This document shows positions 27,283 through 36,047 of a stretch of 64,000 bases of DNA, piece by piece. A program made the position numbers and the translations under genes. Position 1 is the stretch's first letter; each line of letters begins with the position of its first letter. The notes beneath the pieces were generated by a model. The model was not told the DNA's origin. It ran no database searches and saw nothing but the letters and a program-made list of their open reading frames with translations. Source of the DNA: Hymenobacter radiodurans (GTDB lineage: Bacteria > Bacteroidota > Bacteroidia > Cytophagales > Hymenobacteraceae); assembly GCF_004355185.1 (NCBI RefSeq), contig NZ_CP037922.1:4434001-4498000 (forward strand), in the 5' to 3' direction.

Positions 27283-28685
27283 ATGGCAACCTCTACCTCA
27301 TGGCTGGATCGCAGCCGTACCATTGCCGGGCCGGGTTTCAACCGCTGGCTGATTCCGCCGGCCGCATTGGCCATTCACCTTGCCATTGGTCAGGCTTACG
27401 CGTTCAGCGTATTCAAAAAGCCTATGGGAGCCCTCATCAGCGGTGATGTGAACGCGCCCGCTCCTACCGACTGGACGCCCGGTCAGTTGGCTGTTATCTT
27501 CTCCATTGCCATTGTGCTCTTGGGTTTGTCGGCGGCGGTATTTGGTAAATGGCTCGAACGGGTTGGACCGCGCAAAGCAATGCTGGCTTCGGCTCTATGC
27601 TTTGCGGGGGGCTTTTTTATCTCGGCACTGGGCGTATCCATGCACAACATCTGGCTTGTGTACTTCGGCTATGGCTTTGTGGGCGGTATTGGGCTAGGCA
27701 TTGGGTACATTTCGCCGGTGAGCACGCTTATCAAGTGGTTCCCAGATAGGCCGGGCGTAGCGACGGGTATGGCTATTATGGGCTTTGGCGGAGGCGCCAT
27801 GATTGGCTCGCCGCTGGCCGTCGCCTTGATGGCTTATTTCAAAGATTCGGCTCCTATGGGCGTAGCGCCTACCATGCTCACGATGGGTGCTATTTACCTG
27901 ATATTCATGATGTTTGGGGTATTCACCATTCGGGTACCCGCCGAAGGCTGGAAACCGGAAGGCTACGTGCCCAACACCCAACAGTCAACCCTTATTACGA
28001 CGGCCAACGTGGATGCCGATACGGCTATTAAAACCCCGCAGTTTTGGCTTCTATGGGTGGTATTGCTCACGAATGTGACAGCGGGTATTGGTGTGCTCGA
28101 AACAGCCTCACCGCTTATTCAGGAAACTTTTTCTGATACCTCTATGGGACAGGCCTGGGCGTAACGGCGGCCGCGGCTGCTGGCTTTGTGGGTCTGCTGA
28201 GCTTATTCAATTTGCTAGGGCGCTTTTTTTGGTCGTCGGCCTCGGATAAGATGGGCCGCAAGCCTACCTACATGATTTACTTTGGCTTGGGCATTGCGCT
28301 CTATGCATTAGTGCCCACGCTGGCGGCCAATCACTCACTGGCGTTGTTCGTCATCGTGTGCTGCGTGATTCTGAGCATGTATGGAGGCGGATTTGCTACC
28401 GTTCCGGCTTACCTGCGCGACTTGTTCGGCACGATGCAAGTAGGCGCTATTCATGGGCGCCTGCTCACGGCTTGGTCTACGGCTGGTATTCTGGGGCCTC
28501 TGATTGTGAACTACTTGCACCAAAGTCAGAAAGATAAAGGCCTGACCGGCGCGGAGGCATACCAGACGGTGTTTTATGTGATGGCCGGCGTACTGGTAGT
28601 TGGCCTGATTGCCAACATGCTCGTGACGGCCGTGAACGAGAAATACCACTACAAAGAAGCTACTCCCAAGAAAGTAGCTGCTTAG
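27283..28685 (+). CDS. OFA-family MFS transporter (oxalate/formate type), one-base frameshift
   Basis: Frame one (27283-28164) and frame two (to 28685) join into 467 residues with twelve predicted membrane helices. Family markers are FNRWLIPPAALAIHLAIGQ, 'YAFSVFKKPMG', 'GIGLGIGYISPVSTLIKWFP' and, in the second part, 'AAAAGFVGLLSLFNLLGRFF'. The gap is one base near 28146-28148. An extra G in ATGGGACAGG gives 'SMGTGLGVTAAAAAGF', as expected for this family. Members exchange carboxylates such as oxalate and formate; the substrate here is unknown. A small-subunit gene follows directly, as is usual for this group. Confidence 0.88.
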
Positions 28686-28725
28686 TGCGTGCTGGTTTAA
28701 GTACTCAATTGTAAACATCCTTCAC

Positions 28726-28874
28726 ATGGAAAATAGAATAAATCCCACCATTCCAGAGGCCGATAATGCACCATCCTCGGGTTTAAAAACAGCGCTGGCA
28801 TGGCTGTATGTCGGTGTGCCGCTCGCCTGGGGGTGTCCCAAACGTTTATTAAAGCTTTGGACTTGTTCAAATAA
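28726..28874 (+). CDS. MFS transporter small subunit (OFA partner), one-base frameshift
   Basis: As read, the frame gives 76 residues (to 28956) with an implausible Cys-rich tail. Five G at 28829-28833 should be six. The repaired end is 'LAWGVSQTFIKALDLFK' followed by TAA at 28872-28874, giving 49 residues. The result is a single membrane helix (TALAWLYVGVPLAWGV) after a short polar N-terminus (MENRINPTIPEADNAPSSG). This matches the tiny subunit that accompanies OFA-family carriers in many bacteria. It begins 40 bases after the carrier stop. I am fairly sure of the repair because the stop then lies before the terminator at 28919. Confidence 0.75.
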
Positions 28875-28918
28875 GTCAGCAAGCCGCTTCAGTTGTGAAG
28901 CCTGCATATACTTTTTAC

Positions 28919-28954
28919 CACGAGAAGCACCTAATGGGGTGCTTCTCGTGTTTT
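28919..28954 (+). terminator. Rho-independent terminator after the carrier operon
   Basis: CACGAGAAGCACC pairs with GGTGCTTCTCGTG around a 10-base loop, then TTTT. Confidence 0.85.
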
Positions 28955-28972
28955 AGCTGAAATTTATATCCT

Positions 28973-29293
28973 ATGTTCATCGAGCCAACCGACGGCACAG
29001 TTGTCCTGCTAGAATCGTTTGCCAACTCCATATCAGCGCACCTGGCCAAGAACCAGCTCGAAGCGGCTGGTATTGCCTGCTTCATAAGCAATGAGAATCG
29101 GCCGTACGGGCCTATTTCGGGCGGAGTACGGCTGCACGTGCGCCAGCAGGATTTGGAGGCCGCGCAGCAGGTTCTAGCCGACCACAGCGCTCTGATGACA
29201 GCCGTACCCGATGATGAGCCAGACGCGGCTCAACCGGCCTCCGATTCATCCGGCAGTTTGCTTACTCGGCTTCGGACGTGGCTGCTTTCGTAG
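28973..29293 (+). CDS. DUF2007 protein (putative signal-transducing)
   Basis: A 106-residue protein whose first 70 residues match the small DUF2007 fold: VVLLESFANSISAHLAKNQL, 'EAAGIACFISNEN', and 'VRLHVRQQDLEAAQQVLAD'. The acidic tail 'PDDEPDAAQPASD' is followed by a short amphipathic end. The family resembles a PII-like alpha/beta sandwich and is annotated as possible signal transducers, with no proven role. It lies alone between a terminator and the riboswitch region. Confidence 0.75.
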   Translation: MFIEPTDGTVVLLESFANSISAHLAKNQLEAAGIACFISNENRPYGPISGGVRLHVRQQDLEAAQQVLADHSALMTAVPDDEPDAAQPASDSSGSLLTRLRTWLLS

Positions 29294-29332
29294 CAGCGCA
29301 ACACGTCGCGTTTCAATAGTGCGCACCCCAGA

Positions 29333-29365
29333 TTTGGAATATTAGGAAGCGAGTTGGTACATTTG
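29333..29365 (+). promoter_or_regulatory. Bacteroidota promoter ahead of the second SAM-type riboswitch
   Basis: TTTG (29333-29336) and TACATTTG (29358-29365) are separated by 21 bases. This fits the Bacteroidota -33/-7 pattern TTTG-N~20-TAnnTTTG. Transcription would begin about 20 bases before the riboswitch. Confidence 0.7.
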
Positions 29366-29392
29366 TACCACCAATTCTTTCCCATCAAAGGA

Positions 29393-29490
29393 TTGTTTTT
29401 ATACAGAGGCGCAGAGAGACAGGCTCCGTGAAGCGCCGGCAACCCCCGCTCCCCGTGGAACGGTGCCAAGTCCTGACCATATAAAAACAA
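29393..29490 (+). ncRNA. SAM-binding riboswitch, S-box superfamily (SAM-I/IV variant-like)
   Basis: P1 is a perfect 11-base helix, TTGTTTTTATA (29393-29403) with TATAAAAACAA (29480-29490). Inside are the S-box superfamily signatures GTGAAGCGCCGGCAACC and GGTGCCAAGTCC, but the P2 region differs from ordinary SAM-I (as in the metH leader of this window). It is closer to the SAM-I/IV variant class. It precedes an ATP-grasp/flavin monooxygenase operon by about 390 bases. Assignment to the superfamily is strong from the conserved core; the subclass is less sure. Confidence 0.82.
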
Positions 29491-29876
29491 GTTACCGTGG
29501 ATCTTTTCAACACCTCCGCTTTCTCTCTACCCCTCGTTGCTACGCAACAGCTTTGTCGCGCACAGTCTGCGCTGGCCTGCTGTTGTATGGGCTCGGTAGG
29601 ACAAGGTTGTTGTTGATTTTCCCTCTTCCCTTTCCTACCAGTAACCTAGCCTGACGCGTTTTCAGCGGCTGGTTGGTGTTTTCTGCTTTCGTGGCTCCAC
29701 CTTGTGGCCGCCCTCCTCGAGCACCCAGACTGGCTAATGCAGTTCGTGCCAGCTAAGGCCCCGCGGCGCCCCAACTTATTCGGCTTGGTCCAAGCAGAAA
29801 AAAGCCCCCCAGCTTTTGCTCCCGTTGGCAACGCGCCTATTTCCAGTGCTTTCACTTTCTTACTATACCACCTAAC
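29491..29876 (+). other. Long untranslated leader after the riboswitch
   Basis: About 386 bases lie between the aptamer and the ATG of the ATP-grasp gene. It contains one AAAAAAGCCCCCC motif. I found no clear intrinsic terminator or convincing small gene; an open frame starting near 29704 has poor composition and overlaps the ATP-grasp start. The expression platform must lie here, but I cannot resolve it by eye. Confidence 0.4.
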
Positions 29877-30858
29877 ATGTCTGATTTACAGAAGCCTATT
29901 GGCATTTATTATGAGCACCCCGAATGGTTTAAGCCGCTGTTTGCGGAGCTGGACCGCCGGGGTTTGCCCTACGAAAAGATTGACGCCGCTCATCATCTGT
30001 TTGACCCTTCTGAAAAGGAAAGCCGCTATAGCTTGGTGGTGAATCGGATGAGTTCTTCGGCCTACCTGCGCGGACACGGACAAGGCATTTTTCACACCGC
30101 TGGCTTTGCTACTCACTTGGAGCGGCTCGGCGTGCGTATCATCAACGGCTCGGCCGCTACGGCTATTGAGACGAATAAAGCCCGTCAACTCTCGCTGTTC
30201 GAGTCGTTGGGCCTGAACTACCCCAAGTCGTTTGTGATAAACCACGCCTCGCGGGCCGTGGACGCGGCCAAGCAGCTGCGCTTCCCGATTGTGGTGAAAG
30301 TGAACATCGGTGGCAGCGGCGCGGGCATCATTCGCTTCGACACGCCGGAAGGCCTGCAAGCGGCCGTGGACGCCAATCAAATTGACTTGGGTATCGACCA
30401 GACGGCGCTGGTGCAGGAGTACGTGACGCCGCGTGGGGGCATATTACCCGCGTGGAGACGCTGGATGGCAAGTTTTTGTACGCCATGAAGGTGTTCACTA
30501 CTGGCGAGAGCTTCAATCTCTGCCCCGCCGAAATCTGCCAGATTCCGGACGAGCCTACGGCCGGCGACTTCTGCCTGACGGAAGCGCCCAAGAAAGGCAT
30601 TCAGGTAGAAGCTACTACGCCGCCCGATGAGATAATTGAGGCCGTGGAGCGCATCGTAGCTGCCGCTAAAATTGACGTGGGGGCATTGAGTATCTGATTG
30701 ATGACCGCACGGGCGAGGCACTGTTCTACGACATCAACGCCTTGTCCAACTTCGTGGCCGACGCCGTCAATGTGGTTGGTTTTGACCCCTACGCCCGCTT
30801 CGTGGATTACCTGGAGCAACAACTCGAATTAACCACCGCAAACGCTCTTACGATATGA
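29877..30858 (+). CDS. ATP-grasp (RimK-like) ligase, two one-base frameshifts
   Basis: Two breaks split the gene. Five G at 30435-30439 and five G at 30679-30683 should each be six. The repaired sequences are 'VTPRGGHITRVETLDGKFLY' and 'KIDVGGIEYLIDDRTGEALF', giving 327 residues. ATP-grasp features include FPIVVKVNIGGSGAGIIRF (nucleotide-binding loop), 'ALVQEYVTPRGG' and, near the end, 'LFYDINALSNF' with the metal-binding Asp and Asn. Relatives join an amino or carboxyl group to an acid at the cost of ATP. The stop TGA (30856-30858) overlaps the ATG of the next gene, implying coupled translation. The substrate is unknown; riboswitch control suggests sulfur metabolism. Confidence 0.82.
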
Positions 30859-31874
30859 AATTCGGGTATTGGCTTCCCATTTTTGGCGGTTGGCTCCGCA
30901 ACGTTCCCGACGAGCAAATGCCTACGTCGTGGGACTACGTAAAACAGTTGGCGCAGCGCAGCGAGGACTGGGGCTACAGCCTCACCCTCATTGCGGAGCT
31001 GTATCTGAATGACATTAAAGGTCAGGAAGAGCCAGCCCTAGAGGCGTGGAGCACGGCCGCAGCCCTGGCGGCGGTGACCAAAGAGTTGGAAATTATGGTG
31101 GCGGTGCGACCTACTTTCCACAACCCCGCCTTGCTGGCCAAGCAGGCTGCCAACATCGATCTGATTGCACCGGGCCGCTTGTCGTTGAACGTGGTATCGT
31201 CGTGGTGGCGCGATGAGGCGACCAAGTACGGCTTGCACTTCGAGCAGCACGACGACCGCTACGCCCGCACCAAAGAGTGGCTGGACGTGGTAACCAACGT
31301 ATGGGAGAAAGATCATTTCTCCTACGATGGCAAGTATTATCAGCTGACGGACAACGTATTGCAGCCCAAGCCCGCCAAGAAGCCCTTCCTGTACGCCGGT
31401 GGCGAATCGGAAGCGGCGAAGGACTTGATTTCGACGCAGTGCGACGGCTACGTGATGCACGGCGACTCACCGGAGCAGATCGGGCAGCGCATTGCCGACA
31501 TGCGTAGGCGTCGAGAGCAGAAGAATTTACCCCCCATGAAGTTTGGCGTGGCCGGCTACAGCATCGTGCGCGATAATGAGCAGGACGTGAAGCGCGAGCT
31601 GGACCGCATTACCAACGTGCAAGCCTCCGCCGCAGGCTACGGCAACTACCAGCAGTGGTTGGCCGGCACACAACTGGAGCAGCAGGTGTCGCTGCATGAT
31701 TACTCGGTATCGAACCGTGGCTTGCGCACCGGCCTCACCGGCACACCCGCCCAAATTCAGGACCGCATCGGTGCCTACGAAGCCGTGGGTGTAGATTTCT
31801 TTCTGTTGCAGTGCAGCCCGCAGCTAGAGGAAATGGAGCGATTCTCGGAATCGGTAATTCATGTGCTGGTTTAA
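30855..31874 (+). CDS. LLM-class flavin-dependent monooxygenase (SsuD/SfnG-like)
   Basis: This 339-residue luciferase-like protein has the group hallmarks of alkanesulfonate and dimethylsulfone monooxygenases: KFGYWLPIFGGWLRN, 'MVAVRPTFHNPALLAKQAA', 'GRLSLNVVSSWWRDEATKYG', HDDRYARTKEWLDV, and 'PFLYAGGESEAAKDL'. These enzymes use FMNH2 and O2 to free sulfite from organosulfur compounds. It is translationally coupled to the ATP-grasp gene and lies under a SAM-sensing leader, consistent with induction when sulfur or methionine is short. The flavin reductase is not next to it. Confidence 0.87.
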   Translation: MKFGYWLPIFGGWLRNVPDEQMPTSWDYVKQLAQRSEDWGYSLTLIAELYLNDIKGQEEPALEAWSTAAALAAVTKELEIMVAVRPTFHNPALLAKQAANIDLIAPGRLSLNVVSSWWRDEATKYGLHFEQHDDRYARTKEWLDVVTNVWEKDHFSYDGKYYQLTDNVLQPKPAKKPFLYAGGESEAAKDLISTQCDGYVMHGDSPEQIGQRIADMRRRREQKNLPPMKFGVAGYSIVRDNEQDVKRELDRITNVQASAAGYGNYQQWLAGTQLEQQVSLHDYSVSNRGLRTGLTGTPAQIQDRIGAYEAVGVDFFLLQCSPQLEEMERFSESVIHVLV

Positions 31875-31911
31875 TTGAGGCCACCACGCTAAGCTGATTA
31901 CCTATTTATTA

Positions 31912-32011
31912 GGCGGTTATGCAGAGCAGAGCGAAGCATCTCGCGTGCTGACACAGGAGTAATACTCCCACTAAACACGCGAGATGCTTCGCTCTGCTCT
32001 GCATGACCGCC
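31912..32011. repeat. REP-like palindromic repeat, copy B
   Basis: GGCGGTTATGCAGAGCAGAG and CTCTGCTCTGCATGACCGCC form the outer arms. GAAGCATCTCGCGTG and CACGCGAGATGCTTC are perfect 15-base inner arms. It lies between the convergent LLM monooxygenase and moeA genes and is followed by a T run. Confidence 0.88.
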
Positions 32012-32047
32012 TTTTTACTTTGTTCTACTTGGTCTTGAGCAGCTTCT

Positions 32048-33264
32048 TCAATTCCGAAACCGTAGAAGTGGCCACGCTTCGCCGGCGGGGAATTCGGTTT
32101 GGTCGGGGGCAATTCTAGGAAACCATCGCAGTGGAGCAGGCTGGCTAAATCGCCGGAGCCACCGGCTCGTTGCGGGTGGGCCAGCAGGCGGCCTTCGGAA
32201 GTCAGTTCGAGGCGAACGGGCAGGAAGTGGGTGAGGCGCGGACGAAAGCTGACATCGGTAGCCAGCACGGCTACGGAAGTGGGTGTGGGGGGCATTTCTG
32301 CTGCCTGACAGGCGCGCAGCCAAGGCTGCACGTAGCGGTAAAAATTCACGAAGGTCGACACCGGATTGCCCGGCAAGGCAAATACAACTGCACCGCCCGG
32401 CTTCCACCCAAACCAAAAGGGCTTGCCCGGCCGTTGCTCTACTTCGTGAAAAATCTGCTCCACGCCCAGCTCGCGCAGCACGCCCGGCAAAAAATCGGCC
32501 TGGCCTTTCGAGACGCCACCGCTGAGCACTACGGCATCGAAGTCGCTGAGCAGTTGGGGCAACCCTTGGCGCAGAACATCCTGGTCGTCGATGAAATGAA
32601 ACGCCTCGGTCGTTGCACCAGTAGCGTGAGCAGCAGCTTGCAGCATGGCCGCGTTGGAACGGCGAATCTGGTGGGGCAATGGCTGCTCAGCAACGTCCAC
32701 CAGCTCATCACCAGTGCTAACGATAGCCAGGCGGGCGGCCCGCGTGACGGAGAGCGTAGCCGCGCCGATGGTAGCCGCTACGGCTATTTCGGCTGGGCCG
32801 AGGCGTGTGCCTGCGGGCAGTAATAAGTCACCTTGGCGACGGTCGGCGGCGCGGGCGTGCACGTTGTGGCCCGCACGCTCAGGCAAGACTTGAACGGTAG
32901 CAATACGCTGCTCTTCAACTTCATGAAACGTCACATCTTCGTAGCGCACTACCGTATCGGCGCCGGGAGGCAGCACGGCACCGGTCATGATTTCGACGGC
33001 AGCCTGCGGATTCTGTAGTGGCTGCGGCGGAGCGCCGGCGAATTGAACACTCTCGATGGGAAACTCAATTTGCCCCCCAGCTATTGCTGCATAAGCCAAC
33101 GCGACACCATCCATGGCTACGCGGTTGAAGGGCGGAAAGTCGCGGTCGGCGGTCAGGTCCCGACGAAGCACGCGCCCCGTAGCGACTAGTAAGGGCACCG
33201 TTTCGGTGGGTAGTGGGCGGGCAGTGGCAAGAACCAGGCGTTCGGCTTCAGCGACGGAAATCAT
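32048..33264 (-). CDS. moeA: Molybdopterin molybdenumtransferase, one-base frameshift near the 3' end
   Basis: MoeA inserts molybdate into adenylated molybdopterin. From ATG 33264 the protein shows the family features 'FPPFNRVAMDGVAL', 'EIMTGAVLPPGADTVVRYED', 'IVSTGDELVD', 'SGGVSKGQADF' and 'ALPGNPVSTFVNF'. As read, the frame runs on to 31909 and ends in an odd Cys/Leu-rich tail that is translation of REP copy B. Five G at 32105-32109 should be six. The repaired end is 'LELPPDQTEFPAGEAW' then 'PLLRFRN' with a stop at 32048, the expected MoeA C-terminus (about 406 residues). It is divergent from moaC. Confidence 0.9.
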
Positions 33265-33410
33265 AGATGTGAAAAATAGGTGGGCGGAAGGCGCAGGCGT
33301 GCCTTCATGGCTGCGTAACGTAAATTTGCTTTACTCGGCCCTGTTTGCCACGTAAGCTGTTATAGTTTCAGCGTGTGGCGGGCAGCTCCTCAACTTAGTT
33401 AAAATGGGCG

Positions 33411-33509
33411 GTCATGCAGAGCGAAAGCGAAGCATCTTGCGTGTTTAGTTGGGCTACCGTTGCAACATCAGCACGCGAGATGCTTCGGCTCCGCCTCTGC
33501 ATGACGGTC
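33411..33509. repeat. REP-like palindromic repeat, copy C
   Basis: GTCATGCAGAGCG and CTCTGCATGACGG are the outer arms; GAAGCATCTTGCGTG and CACGCGAGATGCTTC the inner ones, with one change. It lies in the divergent gap between moeA and moaC, only 27 bases before the moaC start, so it may be in the moaC leader. Confidence 0.85.
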
Positions 33510-33536
33510 ATTTAAAAATATACATCTTCTCCACTT

Positions 33537-34028
33537 ATGTCTGAATCCCGCTCGCTTACTCACCTCAATGCTGCTGGCCAACCGTCGATGGTTGACGTGG
33601 GGGGCAAAATTGCGACTCGCCGTGTGGCGCGTGCTCGTAGTCGTGTCGTGTTGGGATCCGAAATTCTCCAATTGGTGCAGGCCGGCGATTTGCCAACGAA
33701 GAAAGGGCCAGTATTTCAGACCGCCATTCTGGCCGGCGTAATGGCCGCCAAAAAAACCGCCGACCTCATTCCGCTCTGCCACCCGCTAGGCCTCGACGAT
33801 TGCCAAGTGCGTATCGAAGTAGCCGCCCCCGATGCTATCGTCATTGAATGCACAGCCACCGTAACGGGCAAAACCGGCGTAGAAATGGAGGCCCTTATGG
33901 GCGCTTCGGTGGCGGCACTGACGGTGTATGATATGTGTAAGGCATTGTCGCACAACATTGTTATCAGCGAAACCCGCCTGATTGAAAAGACTGGCGGCAA
34001 AAAAGATTTCCACCATGCCGATGAATAA
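33537..34028 (+). CDS. moaC: Cyclic pyranopterin monophosphate synthase
   Basis: The 163-residue protein matches MoaC, which works with MoaA to turn GTP into cyclic pyranopterin monophosphate. Signatures are LTHLNAAGQPSMVDVGGKI, 'ARARSRVVLG', 'AAKKTADLIPLCHPLGLDDC', 'TGVEMEALMGASVAALTVYD' and 'IVISETRLIEKTGGKKDF'. The mobA start overlaps its last codons, so the two are coupled. A GGGGGGC motif is in frame at 33600. Confidence 0.96.
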   Translation: MSESRSLTHLNAAGQPSMVDVGGKIATRRVARARSRVVLGSEILQLVQAGDLPTKKGPVFQTAILAGVMAAKKTADLIPLCHPLGLDDCQVRIEVAAPDAIVIECTATVTGKTGVEMEALMGASVAALTVYDMCKALSHNIVISETRLIEKTGGKKDFHHADE

Positions 34029-35195
34029 TCCTGCCGCCAATTTGCCCCCCAAGCCCCGCACCAAGCATGCCGCGCTAGCTCGCCCCAACATCGGTGAGTT
34101 TGGGCGGCACGAGCTGGCCATTTTGGGCGCGCCCTGTGGCAAAATCAAGGATCTGGTGACGCGCCTGCTGCCTCACCTGGCGCCCGAGCTGAGCGTGGGC
34201 TACGTCGATGCCGACCACGCCACCGCTGATGCCGACGACACCGCCGGAGCCAGTCCTATGTTGCAAGCCGGCGCCACGGCCGAGCTAACCGACAAGATTC
34301 AGTTTCGCCGCTTAGATCAGCCGCGGGCGATGGATAAGTTTAGTCAGCCGGAGTGGCTGGCGCACCAAAGTCTGGTGCTGGTGAATGGCAACCATTTTCG
34401 GGCTAAGCAGCAGATTATCATCCTCGATCCGGCCAAGCCGCTGGACCGCAAGCTGGATAAGCTGACCGATGTGCAGCTTATTTTGCGCGTGACAGAAGGC
34501 CAAGCGCTACCTGAGTATCTACAGAATCACTTGCCTGGCGCTAGCCAAATTCCAAGCCTCGACTTAGCAGACACGGACGGAATTGCGGCATTCGTAAAGC
34601 AGTGGTGGCAAGCCAGCGTCCCTCCCTTGCGGGGTCTGGTACTCGCTGGGGGCAAAGTCAGCGGATGCAGACTGACAAGGGCCGTCTGCGCTACCATGGC
34701 CAGGAACAGCGCGAGTACGTGGCCGAGCTACTCGCCACCGTGTGCACCGACGTACACGTATCCTGCCGCCCCGATCAGGCGGCCGAGCTACCCGCCACGC
34801 TCCAGCCTCTCCCCGACCGTTTTCTGGATTTAGGCCCATTGGGGGGCATTTTATCAGCTTTTCAACTCGATCCCAACGCGGCTTGGCTGGTAGTAGCCTG
34901 CGACTTGCCTTTTCTATCCACCGATACCCTGAACCACCTCGTAGCGCACCGCCAACCGGGTAAGATGGCCACCGCCTACCAGAGTCCGCACAATGACTTC
35001 CCCGAGCCGCTCATCACCATCTGGGAGCCCAGCAGCTACGCTACCCTCCTGCGGTTTCTGAGCTTAGGGTATTCTTGCCCGCGCAAGGCGCTCATCAACT
35101 CAAATGTGGCAGTATTGAAGGCCCCAGACGCGCGGGAATTGCGCAATGTAAATACGCCCGAGGAGCGCGAAGCCGCGCAACGAGAGCTTGGCTAA
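34015..35195 (+). CDS. mobA: MobA-type molybdenum cofactor guanylyltransferase with an N-terminal extra domain, one-base frameshift
   Basis: Five G at 34648-34652 should be six; repair gives 'RGLVLAGGQSQRMQTDKGRL', the MobA nucleotide-binding loop, and about 393 residues. The MobA part (about 208-393) includes 'FLDLGPLGGILSAF', 'WLVVACDLPFLSTD' and 'NVNTPEE'. The first 200 residues form a separate domain beginning 'ELAILGAPCGKIKDLVTRLL'. This resembles the P-loop region of MobB but lacks a complete Walker A motif. MobA links GMP to molybdopterin. Two starts are possible (34015 and 34021), both overlapping moaC. Confidence 0.86.
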
Positions 35196-35198
35196 AGG

Positions 35199-35615
35199 CT
35201 ATGGGTGTGCCGCTACCCACACCTGCCCGTCCTCAAACTCCTCTTTCTTCCAGATCGGCACTACCTTTTTAATCGTGTCGATGATAAACTGACAGGCGGT
35301 GAACGACTCGGCGCGGTGGGGCGTGGATACGGCTATTACTACGGCTACGTGGCCAATTTCCAGTGTGCCTTTGCGGTGAACTACCGCTATTTTTTGCAGC
35401 ATGGGCCACTTCTCCTGGGCCTGCTCGGCCACGAGGCGCATCTGGTGTAGGGCCATGGCATCGTAGGCTTCGTAATGCAGGCGCACCACTGGTCGGCCAG
35501 TCGATTGGTTGCGGACCGTGCCGATAAAGGCATTGACGGCCCCGGCGCCTTCGGCTTCCACGGCCGCAATGGTAGCGGCAACATCAATGGGCTGGTCGGT
35601 GAGTTCAATGAGCAT
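35199..35615 (-). CDS. moaE: Molybdopterin synthase catalytic subunit
   Basis: This 138-residue MoaE has the family motifs AGAVNAFIGTVRNQSTG, 'LHYEAYDAMAL', 'VVHRKGTLEIGHVAVVIAVS', 'HRAESFTACQFIID' and 'VPIWKKEEFEDGQVWV', including the catalytic Lys region. It transfers sulfur from MoaD to cyclic pyranopterin. It converges on mobA with a 3-base gap and lies downstream of moaD on the same strand. Confidence 0.96.
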   Translation of the reverse strand: MLIELTDQPIDVAATIAAVEAEGAGAVNAFIGTVRNQSTGRPVVRLHYEAYDAMALHQMRLVAEQAQEKWPMLQKIAVVHRKGTLEIGHVAVVIAVSTPHRAESFTACQFIIDTIKKVVPIWKKEEFEDGQVWVAAHP

Positions 35616-35666
35616 AGGTAGCGTATTGCAAACAGAAATTGGCGAGGAGGTTCTATTGGGGGCTTT

Positions 35667-35909
35667 TTAGCCGCCACTCACGGGTGGAATAAGCGCAATT
35701 TCGTCGCGCTCGTGCAATTGATACTCATCGGCGGCGTACTCGCTGTTTACGGCCACGGCACAGCTGGTCAGCTCGCGTAACTTTGGATACTCGGTGCGAA
35801 GCTGCTCCATAAGCCCCGCAACGGACTGCGTGTCGGGCGCGGTCAGCTCCAGTTCAGAGCTGCCTACGATTTCTTTTGTGATGCCGAAAAGAGAAAGTTT
35901 GAGTTTCAT
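35667..35909 (-). CDS. moaD: Molybdopterin synthase sulfur carrier subunit
   Basis: An 80-residue ubiquitin-like protein ending in ALIPPVSGG, the Gly-Gly tail that is adenylated and thiocarboxylated. The ATG at 35909 (MKLKLSLFGITKEI) gives the usual length; a longer open frame to 36083 would add a non-homologous N-terminus that overlaps the divergent moaA start. It pairs with MoaE. MoeB, encoded at 40.9-42.0 kb, is its likely activating enzyme. Confidence 0.94.
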   Translation of the reverse strand: MKLKLSLFGITKEIVGSSELELTAPDTQSVAGLMEQLRTEYPKLRELTSCAVAVNSEYAADEYQLHERDEIALIPPVSGG

Positions 35910-36047
35910 TTGTTGAGATGTCAGTTCGTAAATTGAGCTTACCCGCAGGCCTTGCGTAAAGCAAAGTACATCGAACCATTTTTGTTCCGAAACCGTCCGG
36001 TTTACGACGCCGAACGTACTAGATTGCCGCTGCCTTTCACCTCTTCT

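Noticed and set aside
28875-28956. C-terminal part of the 76-residue frame after the MFS carrier
   Set aside because: It appears only because of the one-base loss. The restored frame stops at 28874, and the extra residues overlap the terminator.
29704-30042. Possible small gene between the riboswitch and the ATP-grasp gene
   Set aside because: The frame overlaps the ATP-grasp coding region, has no clear ribosome site and shows no family-like sequence.
31909-32047. Extended MoeA tail
   Set aside because: It is translation of REP copy B in the wrong frame after a one-base loss.
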